From Yoonia sp035117555 (GTDB taxonomy: Bacteria; Pseudomonadota; Alphaproteobacteria; Rhodobacterales; Rhodobacteraceae), in NCBI RefSeq assembly GCF_035117555.1, contig NZ_JAYKPK010000001.1, forward strand, positions 558,001-622,000: a DNA stretch of 64,000 nucleotides, given 5' to 3'. The translations under genes and the position numbers were made by a program. The notes under the pieces are model-generated. The model did not search any database. It worked only from the letters and a program-made list of their open reading frames with translations, and was not told the DNA's origin. Positions 44,288 to 53,723 of the stretch are shown here, in pieces (position 1 is the first letter of the stretch; each line of letters begins with the position of its first letter).

Positions 44288-45811
44288 CTACATTACCGCG
44301 CCGATCTGCCAGGGCACGAATTCGACCCCGCCAAAACCCAGCTCTTCGCTTTTCGTCTGCTCACCGGAGGCGATGCGGATGAACATCTCGAAAATCTCAT
44401 GCCCCTTCTCATCCAGGCTGACACCATCGGTGATGATATCGCCGCAGTTAATGTCCATATCCTCGGACATGCGGCCATACATTTCAGAATTGGTCGCCAG
44501 CTTGATACAAGGCGTCGGCATATAGCCCGACACCGACCCGCGCCCGGTGGTGAAGGCAATCAGATTGGCGCCTGATGCGATCTGGCCAGTGACGGAACAG
44601 GGGTCAAAACCGGGGCTGTCCATAAACACGAACCCCTTGGTCGTGATCTGCTCGCCGAACAGGTAAACCTCTGCCAAGGGTGCCGCCCCGCTTTTAGCAA
44701 CAGCACCCAGCGATTTTTCAAGGATCGTCGTCAGCCCACCACGTTTGTTGCCGGGGCTGGGGTTATTGTCCATCTCGCCTTGATTACGCGCGGTGTAATC
44801 TTCCCACCAATGGATGCGGTCGATCAGTTTGCGGCCCACATCCTCGGACACGGCACGCCGGGTCAGCAGATGTTCTGCGCCGTAAATTTCGGATGTTTCC
44901 GACAGGATCGTCGTGCCGCCATGCTGGACCAACAGATCCGACGCCTTGCCCAAGGCGGGGTTCGCGGTGATCCCGGAATAGCCATCCGATCCACCACATT
45001 GCATCCCCAGCATCAGTTGCGACACAGGCGCAGGCTGGCGGGTCGCCTGATTGGCCAGTTCCGCAATCCCGCGCAATTCCTCCAGACCCTTTTCAATCGT
45101 CTTGCGCGTTCCGCCTTCCTGCTGGATCGTCATATAGCGCAGCGCACCATCGGCCCGGATCGGGCGTCCGCCGACAAGGGCCGATACCTGCATCACCTCG
45201 CACCCCAGCCCGATCAACAGAATACCGCCGAAATTGGGGTGCTGGGCATAGCCGGACAAAGTGCGAAACAAAGTGGCGTAGCCTTCGTTGTCGCTGGCCA
45301 TCCCACAGCCGGTGCCATGGGTGATCGGCACGATCCCGTCGATATTGGGAAATTCATCCAACAGGCCAGATTTCTCCGCCGCTTCCGCAATGAATTTCGC
45401 AACTGACCCGGAACAATTCACCGAGGTCAGAATGCCCAGATAATTGCGCGTGCCGACGCGGCCATCCGCGCGGTGATAGCCGTTGAATGTCCGCGCCTCT
45501 GCGACTGGCGCAAGCGGAACGGCCTGACTGGCATAGGCATAGTCCTGCGCGTGATCGCCCATGCCAAGGTTCTGCACATGCACATGATCGCCCGCCGCAA
45601 TATCCGTCTTCGCCTGACCGATGATCTGCCCATAGCGCAGCACATTGCTGCCAGCAGCAATCGGCGCGACAGCGATCTTATGCCCTTGTTTGACCGATTG
45701 CACAGCCTTCAGCCCCGATACGTGATCAATCTCACCCGCTGCGATATCGGCCAAAGCGATGGCGACATTATCCTGTGGGTGCAGATGGATCAGTCGAGGG
45801 GTCTGGGTCAT
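44288..45811 (-). CDS. UxaA-family dehydratase (L-fuconate dehydratase candidate)
   Basis: A 507-residue altronate/galactarate dehydratase family protein. The N-terminal SAF-like domain (residues about 1-95) is followed by the main UxaA domain starting NGYHRADGRVGTRNYLGILTSVNCS and including ITHGTGCGMASDNEG, LIGLGCEVMQ and QCGGSDGYSGITANPALG, with conserved Cys residues for a metal or cluster site. In Campylobacter a split UxaA-type enzyme sits in the fucose operon. Here the position between fucose genes points to L-fuconate dehydration. Start ATG 45811 after GAGGAGA. Confidence 0.85.
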   Translation of the reverse strand: MTQTPRLIHLHPQDNVAIALADIAAGEIDHVSGLKAVQSVKQGHKIAVAPIAAGSNVLRYGQIIGQAKTDIAAGDHVHVQNLGMGDHAQDYAYASQAVPLAPVAEARTFNGYHRADGRVGTRNYLGILTSVNCSGSVAKFIAEAAEKSGLLDEFPNIDGIVPITHGTGCGMASDNEGYATLFRTLSGYAQHPNFGGILLIGLGCEVMQVSALVGGRPIRADGALRYMTIQQEGGTRKTIEKGLEELRGIAELANQATRQPAPVSQLMLGMQCGGSDGYSGITANPALGKASDLLVQHGGTTILSETSEIYGAEHLLTRRAVSEDVGRKLIDRIHWWEDYTARNQGEMDNNPSPGNKRGGLTTILEKSLGAVAKSGAAPLAEVYLFGEQITTKGFVFMDSPGFDPCSVTGQIASGANLIAFTTGRGSVSGYMPTPCIKLATNSEMYGRMSEDMDINCGDIITDGVSLDEKGHEIFEMFIRIASGEQTKSEELGFGGVEFVPWQIGAVM

Positions 45812-45864
45812 GCATCGCTCTCCTCTGGTCAACAAACGACCCTGCGCTTAAACAGAACGCTAGC

Positions 45865-45892
45865 TTGACTAAACACACCTGTCAACTAACAT
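45865..45892 (+). promoter_or_regulatory. Promoter and operator of fucose-cluster regulator
   Basis: TTGACT (45865-45870) and TAACAT (45887-45892) with a 16-base spacer form a sigma-70-type promoter for the GntR gene. TTGAC and GTCAA (45865-45869, 45881-45885) form an inverted repeat within the promoter, a fit for autoregulation. The site lies in the divergent intergenic region shared with the UxaA-led operon. Confidence 0.6.
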
Positions 45893-45911
45893 GCCAGTAA
45901 GGGAGCAATGC

Positions 45912-46610
45912 ATGGCCGCAGAAAATCTTGTCGTGGATATCGACAGCCTTGATGGGCCTTTGGGGCAAAGGGTCTATTCTGTGCTGCGCAACGGCATCCT
46001 TGATCTGACCTTTCCGCCCGGCATGGTGTTGCGAAAAGCGGCGCTTTGCGAGCAACTCGGCGTCTCCCGATCTCCGGTGGCCGAGGCTTTGGGGAAATTA
46101 TCCTCCGAAGGGCTGGTGGATATCATCCCGCAATCCGCGACCCGCGTGGCGCAACTGTCGCTGAACGAATTGCGCGAAGAGAGTTTTCTGCGCGAGGCGG
46201 TCGAGGTCGCGGCGGTCGCCAAAGTCGCGGCGGACCGGACAGAGGAGCAACTGACCCGATTGTCGCGCAATCTGCGGCTTCAGGCCTTGTTGACCGAAGA
46301 CCGCGATTATCAGGGTTTTTTTGAGGCGGACGTCGATTTCCACGCCTTGATCATGGAATTCACCGGCTATCCCAAAGTTGTCGCCGCCGCGGGCCAGCTG
46401 TCGCTGCAATTGCGCCGCGCTAGGATGCTGCTGTTGCCCAAGGAAGGCCGCCCCGAAGAAACCGTGCAGGAACATCAGGCCGTGCTTGACGCGATCCGGG
46501 CGCAAGACCCCGATGCCGCGCGGCAGGTCATGTCGGCCCATCTGGGACAGCTGATCACAAGGCTGGCGCCGCTGGAACGCCAGCACCCGACCTATTTCCG
46601 CCCGACCTGA
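45912..46610 (+). CDS. GntR-family (FCD) regulator of fucose cluster
   Basis: A 232-residue GntR regulator with winged helix (LRKAALCEQLGVSRSPVAEALGKLSSEGLV, about residues 42-71) and a helical FCD ligand domain (FLREAVEVAAVAKVA, DVDFHALIMEFTGYP, HQAVLDAIRA). Start ATG 45912 after GGGAG. It is divergent from the UxaA-SDR-transporter operon and leads the AKR-FucU-lactonase genes, so it likely controls both directions, possibly with fuconate as inducer. Confidence 0.87.
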   Translation: MAAENLVVDIDSLDGPLGQRVYSVLRNGILDLTFPPGMVLRKAALCEQLGVSRSPVAEALGKLSSEGLVDIIPQSATRVAQLSLNELREESFLREAVEVAAVAKVAADRTEEQLTRLSRNLRLQALLTEDRDYQGFFEADVDFHALIMEFTGYPKVVAAAGQLSLQLRRARMLLLPKEGRPEETVQEHQAVLDAIRAQDPDAARQVMSAHLGQLITRLAPLERQHPTYFRPT

Positions 46611-46623
46611 TTAAGGAAAATCG

Positions 46624-47670
46624 ATGCGACTGACCCAGACCCGCAACTTAAACGATAGAACCGCCCGCCCGATTGCCTTGACCCAATTGGGTTTCGGCGG
46701 CGCACCTTTGGGTAATCTGTATCGCAAAGTATCGGACGTGGATGCCCAGGCGACATTGCAGGCGGCCTGGGATGCGGGCATCCGCTATTTCGACACCGCC
46801 CCGCAATATGGGCTGGGCCGGTCTGAAATGCGCTTTGCTCAAGCCTTGCAGCGGTTTGAAGGCGATCTGGTGCTCTCTACGAAAGCAGGCCGGGTATTGC
46901 TGGATTGTGCCCCGGAAGAGGTCACACCAGAAGCCTTCGTCGATGTGCCGCAAAAGCGGATTGTGTTCGACTATACTTATGACGGGATCATGCGCAGTTT
47001 TGCCGACAGCATGGCCCGGCTTGGTACAGATCAGATCGACATCCTGATGCTGCATGACATCGATGCAGGCACACATGGCGTTGCCGGGGTCGAGGATAAG
47101 CTGCACGAATTGTTCAACCAAGGCGGCTATCGCGCCCTGACCGAATTACGCAGCACCGGGCGGGTCGCGGCGATTGGTGCCGGGGTAAACACATGGCAGA
47201 TCTGTGAAAGGCTGCTGCAAGAGGCGGAGTTCGACTGCTTTCTGCTGGCAGGCCGCTATACACTGCTGGAACAGGACCCTTTGGACAGCTTTCTGCCGCT
47301 CTGCATCGCCAGAGATGTGGGGATCATCCTCGGCGGGCCCTATAATTCCGGCATCCTCGCCACCGGCGCAATCGAAGGCGCAAAATATAATTACGCCCCT
47401 GCCCCGGCAGATATCCGCGCCAAGGTGGATCGCATCGCCGCTGTCTGCGCCGCCCATGATACCGATCTGATCACCGCCGCCTTGCAATTTCCGTTGGCGC
47501 ATCCGGCGGTCAAGACAGTCATTCCGGGTGCCGCGACACCCGATGAAGTACGCCAAAATGTCCGCATTTTTGAAACTGACGTGCCACGCGGCCTATGGTC
47601 CGATCTGAAATCCGAAGGGCTGATCCGGCAAGACGCCCCCGTCCCCATGGAGGCAATCAATGCTGCGTAA
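46624..47670 (+). CDS. Aldo/keto reductase, L-fucose dehydrogenase candidate
   Basis: A 348-residue aldo/keto reductase superfamily TIM-barrel enzyme: FGGAPLGNLYRKV, FDTAPQYGLGRSE with catalytic Asp/Tyr, LSTKAG with Lys, and LMLHDID with His. The group includes NAD(P)-dependent L-fucose and D-threo-aldose 1-dehydrogenases. Next to a FucU mutarotase and a lactonase it would oxidise L-fucose to the lactone. It lies 13 bases after the regulator gene and overlaps fucU by 11 bases. Confidence 0.87.
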   Translation: MRLTQTRNLNDRTARPIALTQLGFGGAPLGNLYRKVSDVDAQATLQAAWDAGIRYFDTAPQYGLGRSEMRFAQALQRFEGDLVLSTKAGRVLLDCAPEEVTPEAFVDVPQKRIVFDYTYDGIMRSFADSMARLGTDQIDILMLHDIDAGTHGVAGVEDKLHELFNQGGYRALTELRSTGRVAAIGAGVNTWQICERLLQEAEFDCFLLAGRYTLLEQDPLDSFLPLCIARDVGIILGGPYNSGILATGAIEGAKYNYAPAPADIRAKVDRIAAVCAAHDTDLITAALQFPLAHPAVKTVIPGAATPDEVRQNVRIFETDVPRGLWSDLKSEGLIRQDAPVPMEAINAA

Positions 47671-48091
47671 CATTCCCCAGATCCTGTCACCCGACCTGCT
47701 GCACAGCCTGCGCGCGATGGGGCACGGCGATGATATCGTCATCGCCGATGCCAATTTCCCCGCGACCAGCCTCGCCCGCCGCTGTCACCGGCTCGACGGA
47801 ATCAGCGCCACTGATTTGCTGGAGGCGATCCTGTCGCTGCTGCCGCTTGATACTTTCGTGCCAGACCCGGCCGTGGTGATGCAAGTGGTGGGCGATGCAG
47901 ATGCGACCCCGCCGATTGTCACCGCTTTTCAAAGCATCATTCACCAACGCGCAGATCATCCCGTGACCCTGTCGGCTATCGACCGCTTTGATTTCTACAC
48001 GCGGGCCAAGGAGGCCTTTGCCATCGTCCAAACCGGCGAGACGCGGCTATACGGCAATATCATCCTTAAGAAAGGCGTGATCGGCGCATGA
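47660..48091 (+). CDS. fucU: RbsD/FucU mutarotase
   Basis: A 143-residue FucU-type sugar mutarotase. Typical features are LSPDLLHSLRAMGHGDDIVIADANFP, with the catalytic His/Asp region, and the C-terminal TRLYGNIILKKGVI. It interconverts L-fucose anomers so the dehydrogenase receives its preferred form. It overlaps both neighbours, so the three genes are one transcriptional and translational unit. Confidence 0.93.
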   Translation: MLRNIPQILSPDLLHSLRAMGHGDDIVIADANFPATSLARRCHRLDGISATDLLEAILSLLPLDTFVPDPAVVMQVVGDADATPPIVTAFQSIIHQRADHPVTLSAIDRFDFYTRAKEAFAIVQTGETRLYGNIILKKGVIGA

Positions 48092-48912
48092 TCATCGACG
48101 CGCATCAGCATTTCTGGCAGATCGCACGCGGCGATTATGGCTGGCTGACCCCGGATCTGCCAAAGCTTTACCGCGATTTCATGCCATCCGATCTGGCACC
48201 GATTTTGCAGCGCAATGATGTGAAAGGCACTATTCTGGTGCAGGCAGCGCCCAGCTTTGCAGAAACGGAATTTCTGCTACAGATCGCAGAAAAGACGCCC
48301 TTTGTTCTGGGTGTCGTCGGCTGGGTCGATTTCACCGATCCCGATGCCCCGGCCACAATCGCCCGGCTCGCCGCGCATCCAAAACTGATCGGCTTGCGCG
48401 CCATGATACAAGACATCCGTGATGATGACTGGATGTTGCAAGACAGGCTGACACCAGCCTTCGAGGCAATGATCGCCCATGATCTGGTGTTTGACGCGTT
48501 GGTCCTGCCAAGGCATCTATCGCGCCTCAAGAGACTGGTCGCCCGGCATGCAGAGCTGCGTGTGGTGATCGACCATGCAGCCAAACCCGCCATTGCAGAC
48601 CGGCAGTTCGACTCATGGGCCGCCGACATGGCCGCCTTGGCCGCGCAGGAACAGGTATGCTGCAAATTATCCGGCCTGCTGACCGAAGCTGGCGAAAACG
48701 GCAGCAAGGCAGACCTTGAACCTTACATCGCCCATTTGCTGCGTATTTTCGGCGCGGGACGTCTGATCTGGGGCAGCGACTGGCCGGTCCTGACCCTTGC
48801 CGCAAGCTATGACAGCTGGCTTGAGATCGCAAAGGCGCTGATCCCTGACGACGCGGTTCCGCACGGTATCTTTGGCGGCAATGCGGCAAAGGTTTATCGA
48901 TTATTTGACTGA
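48088..48912 (+). CDS. Amidohydrolase 2 family, L-fuconolactonase
   Basis: A 274-residue cytoplasmic TIM-barrel hydrolase: IDAHQHFW at the N-terminus (metal-site His pair), the RHAELRVVIDHAAKP strand, and the WGSDWP C-terminal motif typical of the L-fuconolactonase / 2-pyrone-4,6-dicarboxylate lactonase group. It would open L-fucono-lactone to L-fuconate between the dehydrogenase and the UxaA dehydratase. It overlaps fucU by four bases and ends the plus-strand group. Confidence 0.88.
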   Translation: MIIDAHQHFWQIARGDYGWLTPDLPKLYRDFMPSDLAPILQRNDVKGTILVQAAPSFAETEFLLQIAEKTPFVLGVVGWVDFTDPDAPATIARLAAHPKLIGLRAMIQDIRDDDWMLQDRLTPAFEAMIAHDLVFDALVLPRHLSRLKRLVARHAELRVVIDHAAKPAIADRQFDSWAADMAALAAQEQVCCKLSGLLTEAGENGSKADLEPYIAHLLRIFGAGRLIWGSDWPVLTLAASYDSWLEIAKALIPDDAVPHGIFGGNAAKVYRLFD

Positions 48913-49246
48913 CGCATCTGAGCCAGAAGTCCAGCCCCCGGCAATATTGAAGCCGTCCTCTCACCGTCAATCAGCACTTGCGTTTTCACCCAATTGGCCG
49001 CTCTGATCGCGTCATAATCAAATTATATTACAATCATGAAACAAATTCGTCCTGATGAGGCATAGTTTTGCTACGCACATCAAGGCTTTGATAATCTTGC
49101 TACTTATGATTGAGTGCCACGTCTTTTCTGAGCAAAAACCGTTCACAAAACGTCACCACGCAACGCCCGCCCTTTTCAGATACGGCGGATCACGTTATGT
49201 TCACGATATATTTATTATTTATAAAATTTAGAATTCTGAGGCTATC
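48913..49246. other. AT-rich intergenic stretch
   Basis: About 330 bases between the fuconolactonase gene and the zinc-ribbon ORF. The second half (about 49010-49245) is clearly richer in A and T than the surrounding genes, with runs such as TATTTATTATTTATAAAATTT. I see no gene, tRNA or clear terminator. It may hold the promoter of the small ORF. Confidence 0.5.
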
Positions 49247-49426
49247 ATGAGTAACGATTTTACGTGGCGCTTAGTCGAGTGCCGTAAATGTGGACATATG
49301 TTGAGGTTCGGAAAAACGCGCTGCGGGTATTGCCAGCATCCGACACCATGGCTCAACCGATATCCGGTTTATCTGCCGGTCGTCATAGTCGTCTCACTCG
49401 GCTATATTGCCTTTCACTTCGTTTAA
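49247..49426 (+). CDS. Zinc-ribbon micro-protein with one membrane helix, 59 aa
   Basis: Small ORF. Residues 12-15 (CRKC) and 26-29 (CGYC) form two CxxC knuckles spaced like a zinc ribbon. Residues about 42-58 are a hydrophobic helix (YLPVVIVVSLGYIAFHFV) at the very C-terminus, suggesting a tail-anchored protein. Local base composition just upstream differs from the neighbourhood. Function unknown. No strong Shine-Dalgarno is visible. The double CxxC makes chance coding unlikely. Confidence 0.55.
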   Translation: MSNDFTWRLVECRKCGHMLRFGKTRCGYCQHPTPWLNRYPVYLPVVIVVSLGYIAFHFV

Positions 49427-49488
49427 GGTCGGCTTGACCGAGAGTGTGTGGGGTTTACCTGGGATAATGGCGCGGTTTGGCCGTTAGG

Positions 49489-50486
49489 TCAGTTGCGATA
49501 GTACTCCCGATACCATTTCACAAACCTAGCAACCCCGTCGCGCATATCCGTCTGCGGCGCATAGCCGGTCAGCGCCTGCAGCAACCCCGCATCGGTCCAT
49601 GTTGCGAGGACATCTCCCGGCTGCATCTCCATGTTATTGCGGGTTGCAATCTTGCCGGTGGCCGCTTCAATCGCGGTGATGAAATCGTCCAGCCGCACCT
49701 TGGTGGAATTGCCGATATTGACCACCCGGTAGGGAGCGACGGGTGACAGGCTGTCACCGGCATGGGGGCCGCCCTGCCCCGGCACGGCGTCGAACAACAG
49801 CCGGATCGCGCGCACCAGATCATCGACATAGGTGAAATCACGCCACATATCGCCGTGGTTATAAACATCGATCGGATCACCGTTCAGGATCGCCTTGGTG
49901 AATTTGAACAATGCCATATCGGGCCGCCCCCATGGCCCATAGACCGTGAAGAACCGGAACATCGTGATGGGCAGGTCGTGGATATGCGCCCATGAATGCG
50001 CCATCGCCTCATTCGCCTTTTTGGTCGCGGCGTAGAACGACATTTGCGTGTCAGCCTTGTGCGTTTCCGCATAAGGCATCTCGATATTGGCACCATAGAC
50101 CGAAGAGGTCGAAGCCATCAGCAGATGCGCGGGCCGCACAGCCAAAGCCGCCTGCATCAGGTTGAAGGTTCCGATGATATTGGCGTCGATATAGGCGCGC
50201 GGATTGTCGATGGAATAACGCACGCCCGCTTGGGCTGCCAGATGGACGATGATATCGGGCTGCGCGGCGGCGACGGCCTGCGTCAGGGTATCAGCTTCTT
50301 CCAGCAGCGCCTCTGTCGCGGTGAAACCTGCATGCTGGCCCAGCAAAGCGTGCCGCTTTTGCTTGAGCGTCACATCGTAATAATCCGACATCCCGTCATA
50401 ACCGGCGACCTGCCAGCCTTCCTGCAACAGCAATTCGGCAAGATGGAAGCCGATGAAACCAGCCGTCCCTGTGATGAAGGCGCGTT

Positions 50487-50490
<4 letters not shown>
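49489..50490 (-). CDS. UDP-glucuronate 4-epimerase (NAD-dependent epimerase)
   Basis: A 333-residue extended SDR epimerase: GTAGFIGFHLAELLL (nucleotide motif), HLAAQAGVRYS, the substrate and catalytic segment MASTSSVYG, and YAATKKANE with the Tyr-Lys pair. The VRYSIDNP and SYYDVTLK-like features are typical of UDP-glucuronate 4-epimerases, giving UDP-galacturonate. It is coupled to ugd (ATGA), which makes its substrate, so the two supply uronic acids for surface polysaccharide or LPS. Confidence 0.88.
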
Positions 50491-51836
<1,346 letters not shown>

Positions 51837-51898
51837 AAACTCGAGACCTTTAACATTACAGGCGCAGGTGGCAGAAAACTGTCACCAACGCGGACTAT

Positions 51899-52069
51899 TT
51901 ACCATATCGGACCGCAGCCGTATTTACCCTTCAGCGCCTTGATCACGCGCCATAAGGGTATCATGTTGTTCCATCTTAAGTTTGAGAAAACGTCAAGCCA
52001 GGGATATTTTTTGAAACGCCGTTTGAGGATCCGCAATGATGTATCGCGGATATTATCCTCTAACGCCAT
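51899..52069 (-). CDS. Orphan small ORF, 56 aa (doubtful)
   Basis: Between ugd and the gamma-glutamyltransferase gene, an ATG at 52069 opens a 56-residue frame rich in basic and aromatic residues (RRFKKYPWLDVF, WNNMIPLWRVIKALKGKYGCG). Local DNA is AT-richer than its neighbours. There is no convincing ribosome binding site. It could be a real micro-protein, a degraded gene end, or chance. Confidence 0.25.
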   Translation of the reverse strand: MALEDNIRDTSLRILKRRFKKYPWLDVFSNLRWNNMIPLWRVIKALKGKYGCGPIW

Positions 52070-52127
52070 CAGAATGCGGCGAACTGGTGAACCCCATAGC
52101 GTGCAGGTTCCCTTACAGTGATTTAGA

Positions 52128-53723
52128 TCAAAAGCCGCCCGCCTGACCGTCTTTGCGCGGGTCAGAGCCCGCCGCATAGCCGCCAGCATCACGTTTCTCG
52201 ATCAGCTGCGCACCGCCAAAGCCAAAAGCGCTGTCCGGTGTTTCCACCGAAATCTCATGCCCCAGCGCGGCAAGTTCAGCGCGCGTGGTCTCGGACAGGG
52301 CGGATTCGCAGGCCACTTTTCTGCCCTCAATGAACCGCCAGCGTGGCGCGTCGATGGCCGTTTGCACGTCTTGATCCCAGACGTGCGTGCGCATCACCAT
52401 CTGCACATGGCCTTGCGCCTGCATCGGGCCGCCCATGACGCCAAAGCTCATCTTGGGTTTGCCGCCTTGCATGAGGAAACCGGGGATGATGGTCTGGAAC
52501 GGGCGTTTGCGCGGGCCAACCTCATTCGGATGGCCGGGTTCCAGAGTAAACCCAGCACCACGGTTTTGCAGGCTGATCCCGGTGCCAGGCACGACAACGC
52601 CCGATCCGAAACCGGAATAATTCGACTGGATGAACGACACCATCATGCCCGACGCATCCGCCGTGGTCAGATAAACCGTCCCGCCGGTCTTAGGCGCGCC
52701 GGGGCCGTAATTCTGGGCGTGGTCACGCGACACCAGCTTGGCGCGGCCTTTCAGATAATCAGGGTTGATCAGGTCCTCTGGCGTGACTTTGGTCATATAT
52801 TTCGCATCGGCGACAAATTTATGCAGATCGGCAAAGGCCAGCTTGATCGCCTCGATCTGCAAATGCAACGCCATCGGATCATCGGCCTGAAGCTCCGCCA
52901 GATCAAGATGTTCCAGAATGCCAAGCGCCATGAGTGCGGCGATCCCCTGCCCGTTTGGCGGGATTTCATGCAAGGTCACGTCACGGTAATCAGTTGCAAT
53001 CGTCCCGCACCATTCGGGCTGATGCGCGGCCAGATCAGCCACGGTCAGGGTCGCGCCATTGGCTCGGGCATCAGCGGCGATTTTCTCGGCCAAGGTGCCT
53101 TCGTAGAAATCACGCCCGCCGCTTTCGGCGATCCGCTGCAGCGTATTTGCCATATCCGCACTGCGGAACCTTTCACCGGCCTTGGGCACCTGCCCGCCCG
53201 GCATGAACATATCCGCAAAGCCCGGCTGACCCGACAACACCTCTGCACCGCGCTGCCACAATGTGCCGATCACCGGCGATACGGTAAATCCGCTTTCGGC
53301 ATAATTGATCGCGGGCGCAAGGACCGTCGGCAGGTCCAGCTTGCCGAAACGGCGGGTCAGTTCCGCCCAGGCACTGACGGCACCGGGCACCGTGACGCTG
53401 CCCCAGCCGCGATAGGGGACCTCTGTCTGACCACGAAAGTAATCAGGCGTCCAGGCTTCGGGCGATGCGCCGGATGCGTTCAGACCGCGCAATTCCTTGC
53501 CATCCCACAGGATACAATAGGCATCACTGCCCAACCCGTTGCCGGTAGGTTCCACAACCGTCAACGTGGCCGCCGCCGCAATCGCCGCATCAACAGCATT
53601 GCCGCCGCGCGCCATCATTGCCAGCGCTGCCTGCGTCGCCAACGGATGAGAGGTGGCCGCCACATTCTCGGCAAGCACCGGGGAACGGCGGGACGGGTAA
53701 AGCGCATCATGGCGAAGAGGCAT
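52128..53723 (-). CDS. ggt: Gamma-glutamyltransferase family protein
   Basis: A 531-residue Ntn-hydrolase precursor of the gamma-glutamyltranspeptidase family, expected to self-cleave before a catalytic Thr in the TGGTVYLTTADASG segment (about residue 350). N-terminal MMARGGNAVDAAIAAAATLTVVEPTGNGLG is a family hallmark. No signal peptide is seen, so a cytoplasmic enzyme is predicted, unlike the usual periplasmic form. Its start shares a base with the tctA stop, suggesting it hydrolyses a gamma-glutamyl or related compound imported by TctABC. The family also includes cephalosporin acylases and other amidases. Confidence 0.87.
   Translation of the reverse strand: MPLRHDALYPSRRSPVLAENVAATSHPLATQAALAMMARGGNAVDAAIAAAATLTVVEPTGNGLGSDAYCILWDGKELRGLNASGASPEAWTPDYFRGQTEVPYRGWGSVTVPGAVSAWAELTRRFGKLDLPTVLAPAINYAESGFTVSPVIGTLWQRGAEVLSGQPGFADMFMPGGQVPKAGERFRSADMANTLQRIAESGGRDFYEGTLAEKIAADARANGATLTVADLAAHQPEWCGTIATDYRDVTLHEIPPNGQGIAALMALGILEHLDLAELQADDPMALHLQIEAIKLAFADLHKFVADAKYMTKVTPEDLINPDYLKGRAKLVSRDHAQNYGPGAPKTGGTVYLTTADASGMMVSFIQSNYSGFGSGVVVPGTGISLQNRGAGFTLEPGHPNEVGPRKRPFQTIIPGFLMQGGKPKMSFGVMGGPMQAQGHVQMVMRTHVWDQDVQTAIDAPRWRFIEGRKVACESALSETTRAELAALGHEISVETPDSAFGFGGAQLIEKRDAGGYAAGSDPRKDGQAGGF

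Noticed and set aside
49050..49090. CTGATGAG followed by a small stem, reminiscent of a hammerhead ribozyme core
   Set aside because: The required GAAA segment after stem II is missing and no stem I or III can be drawn.
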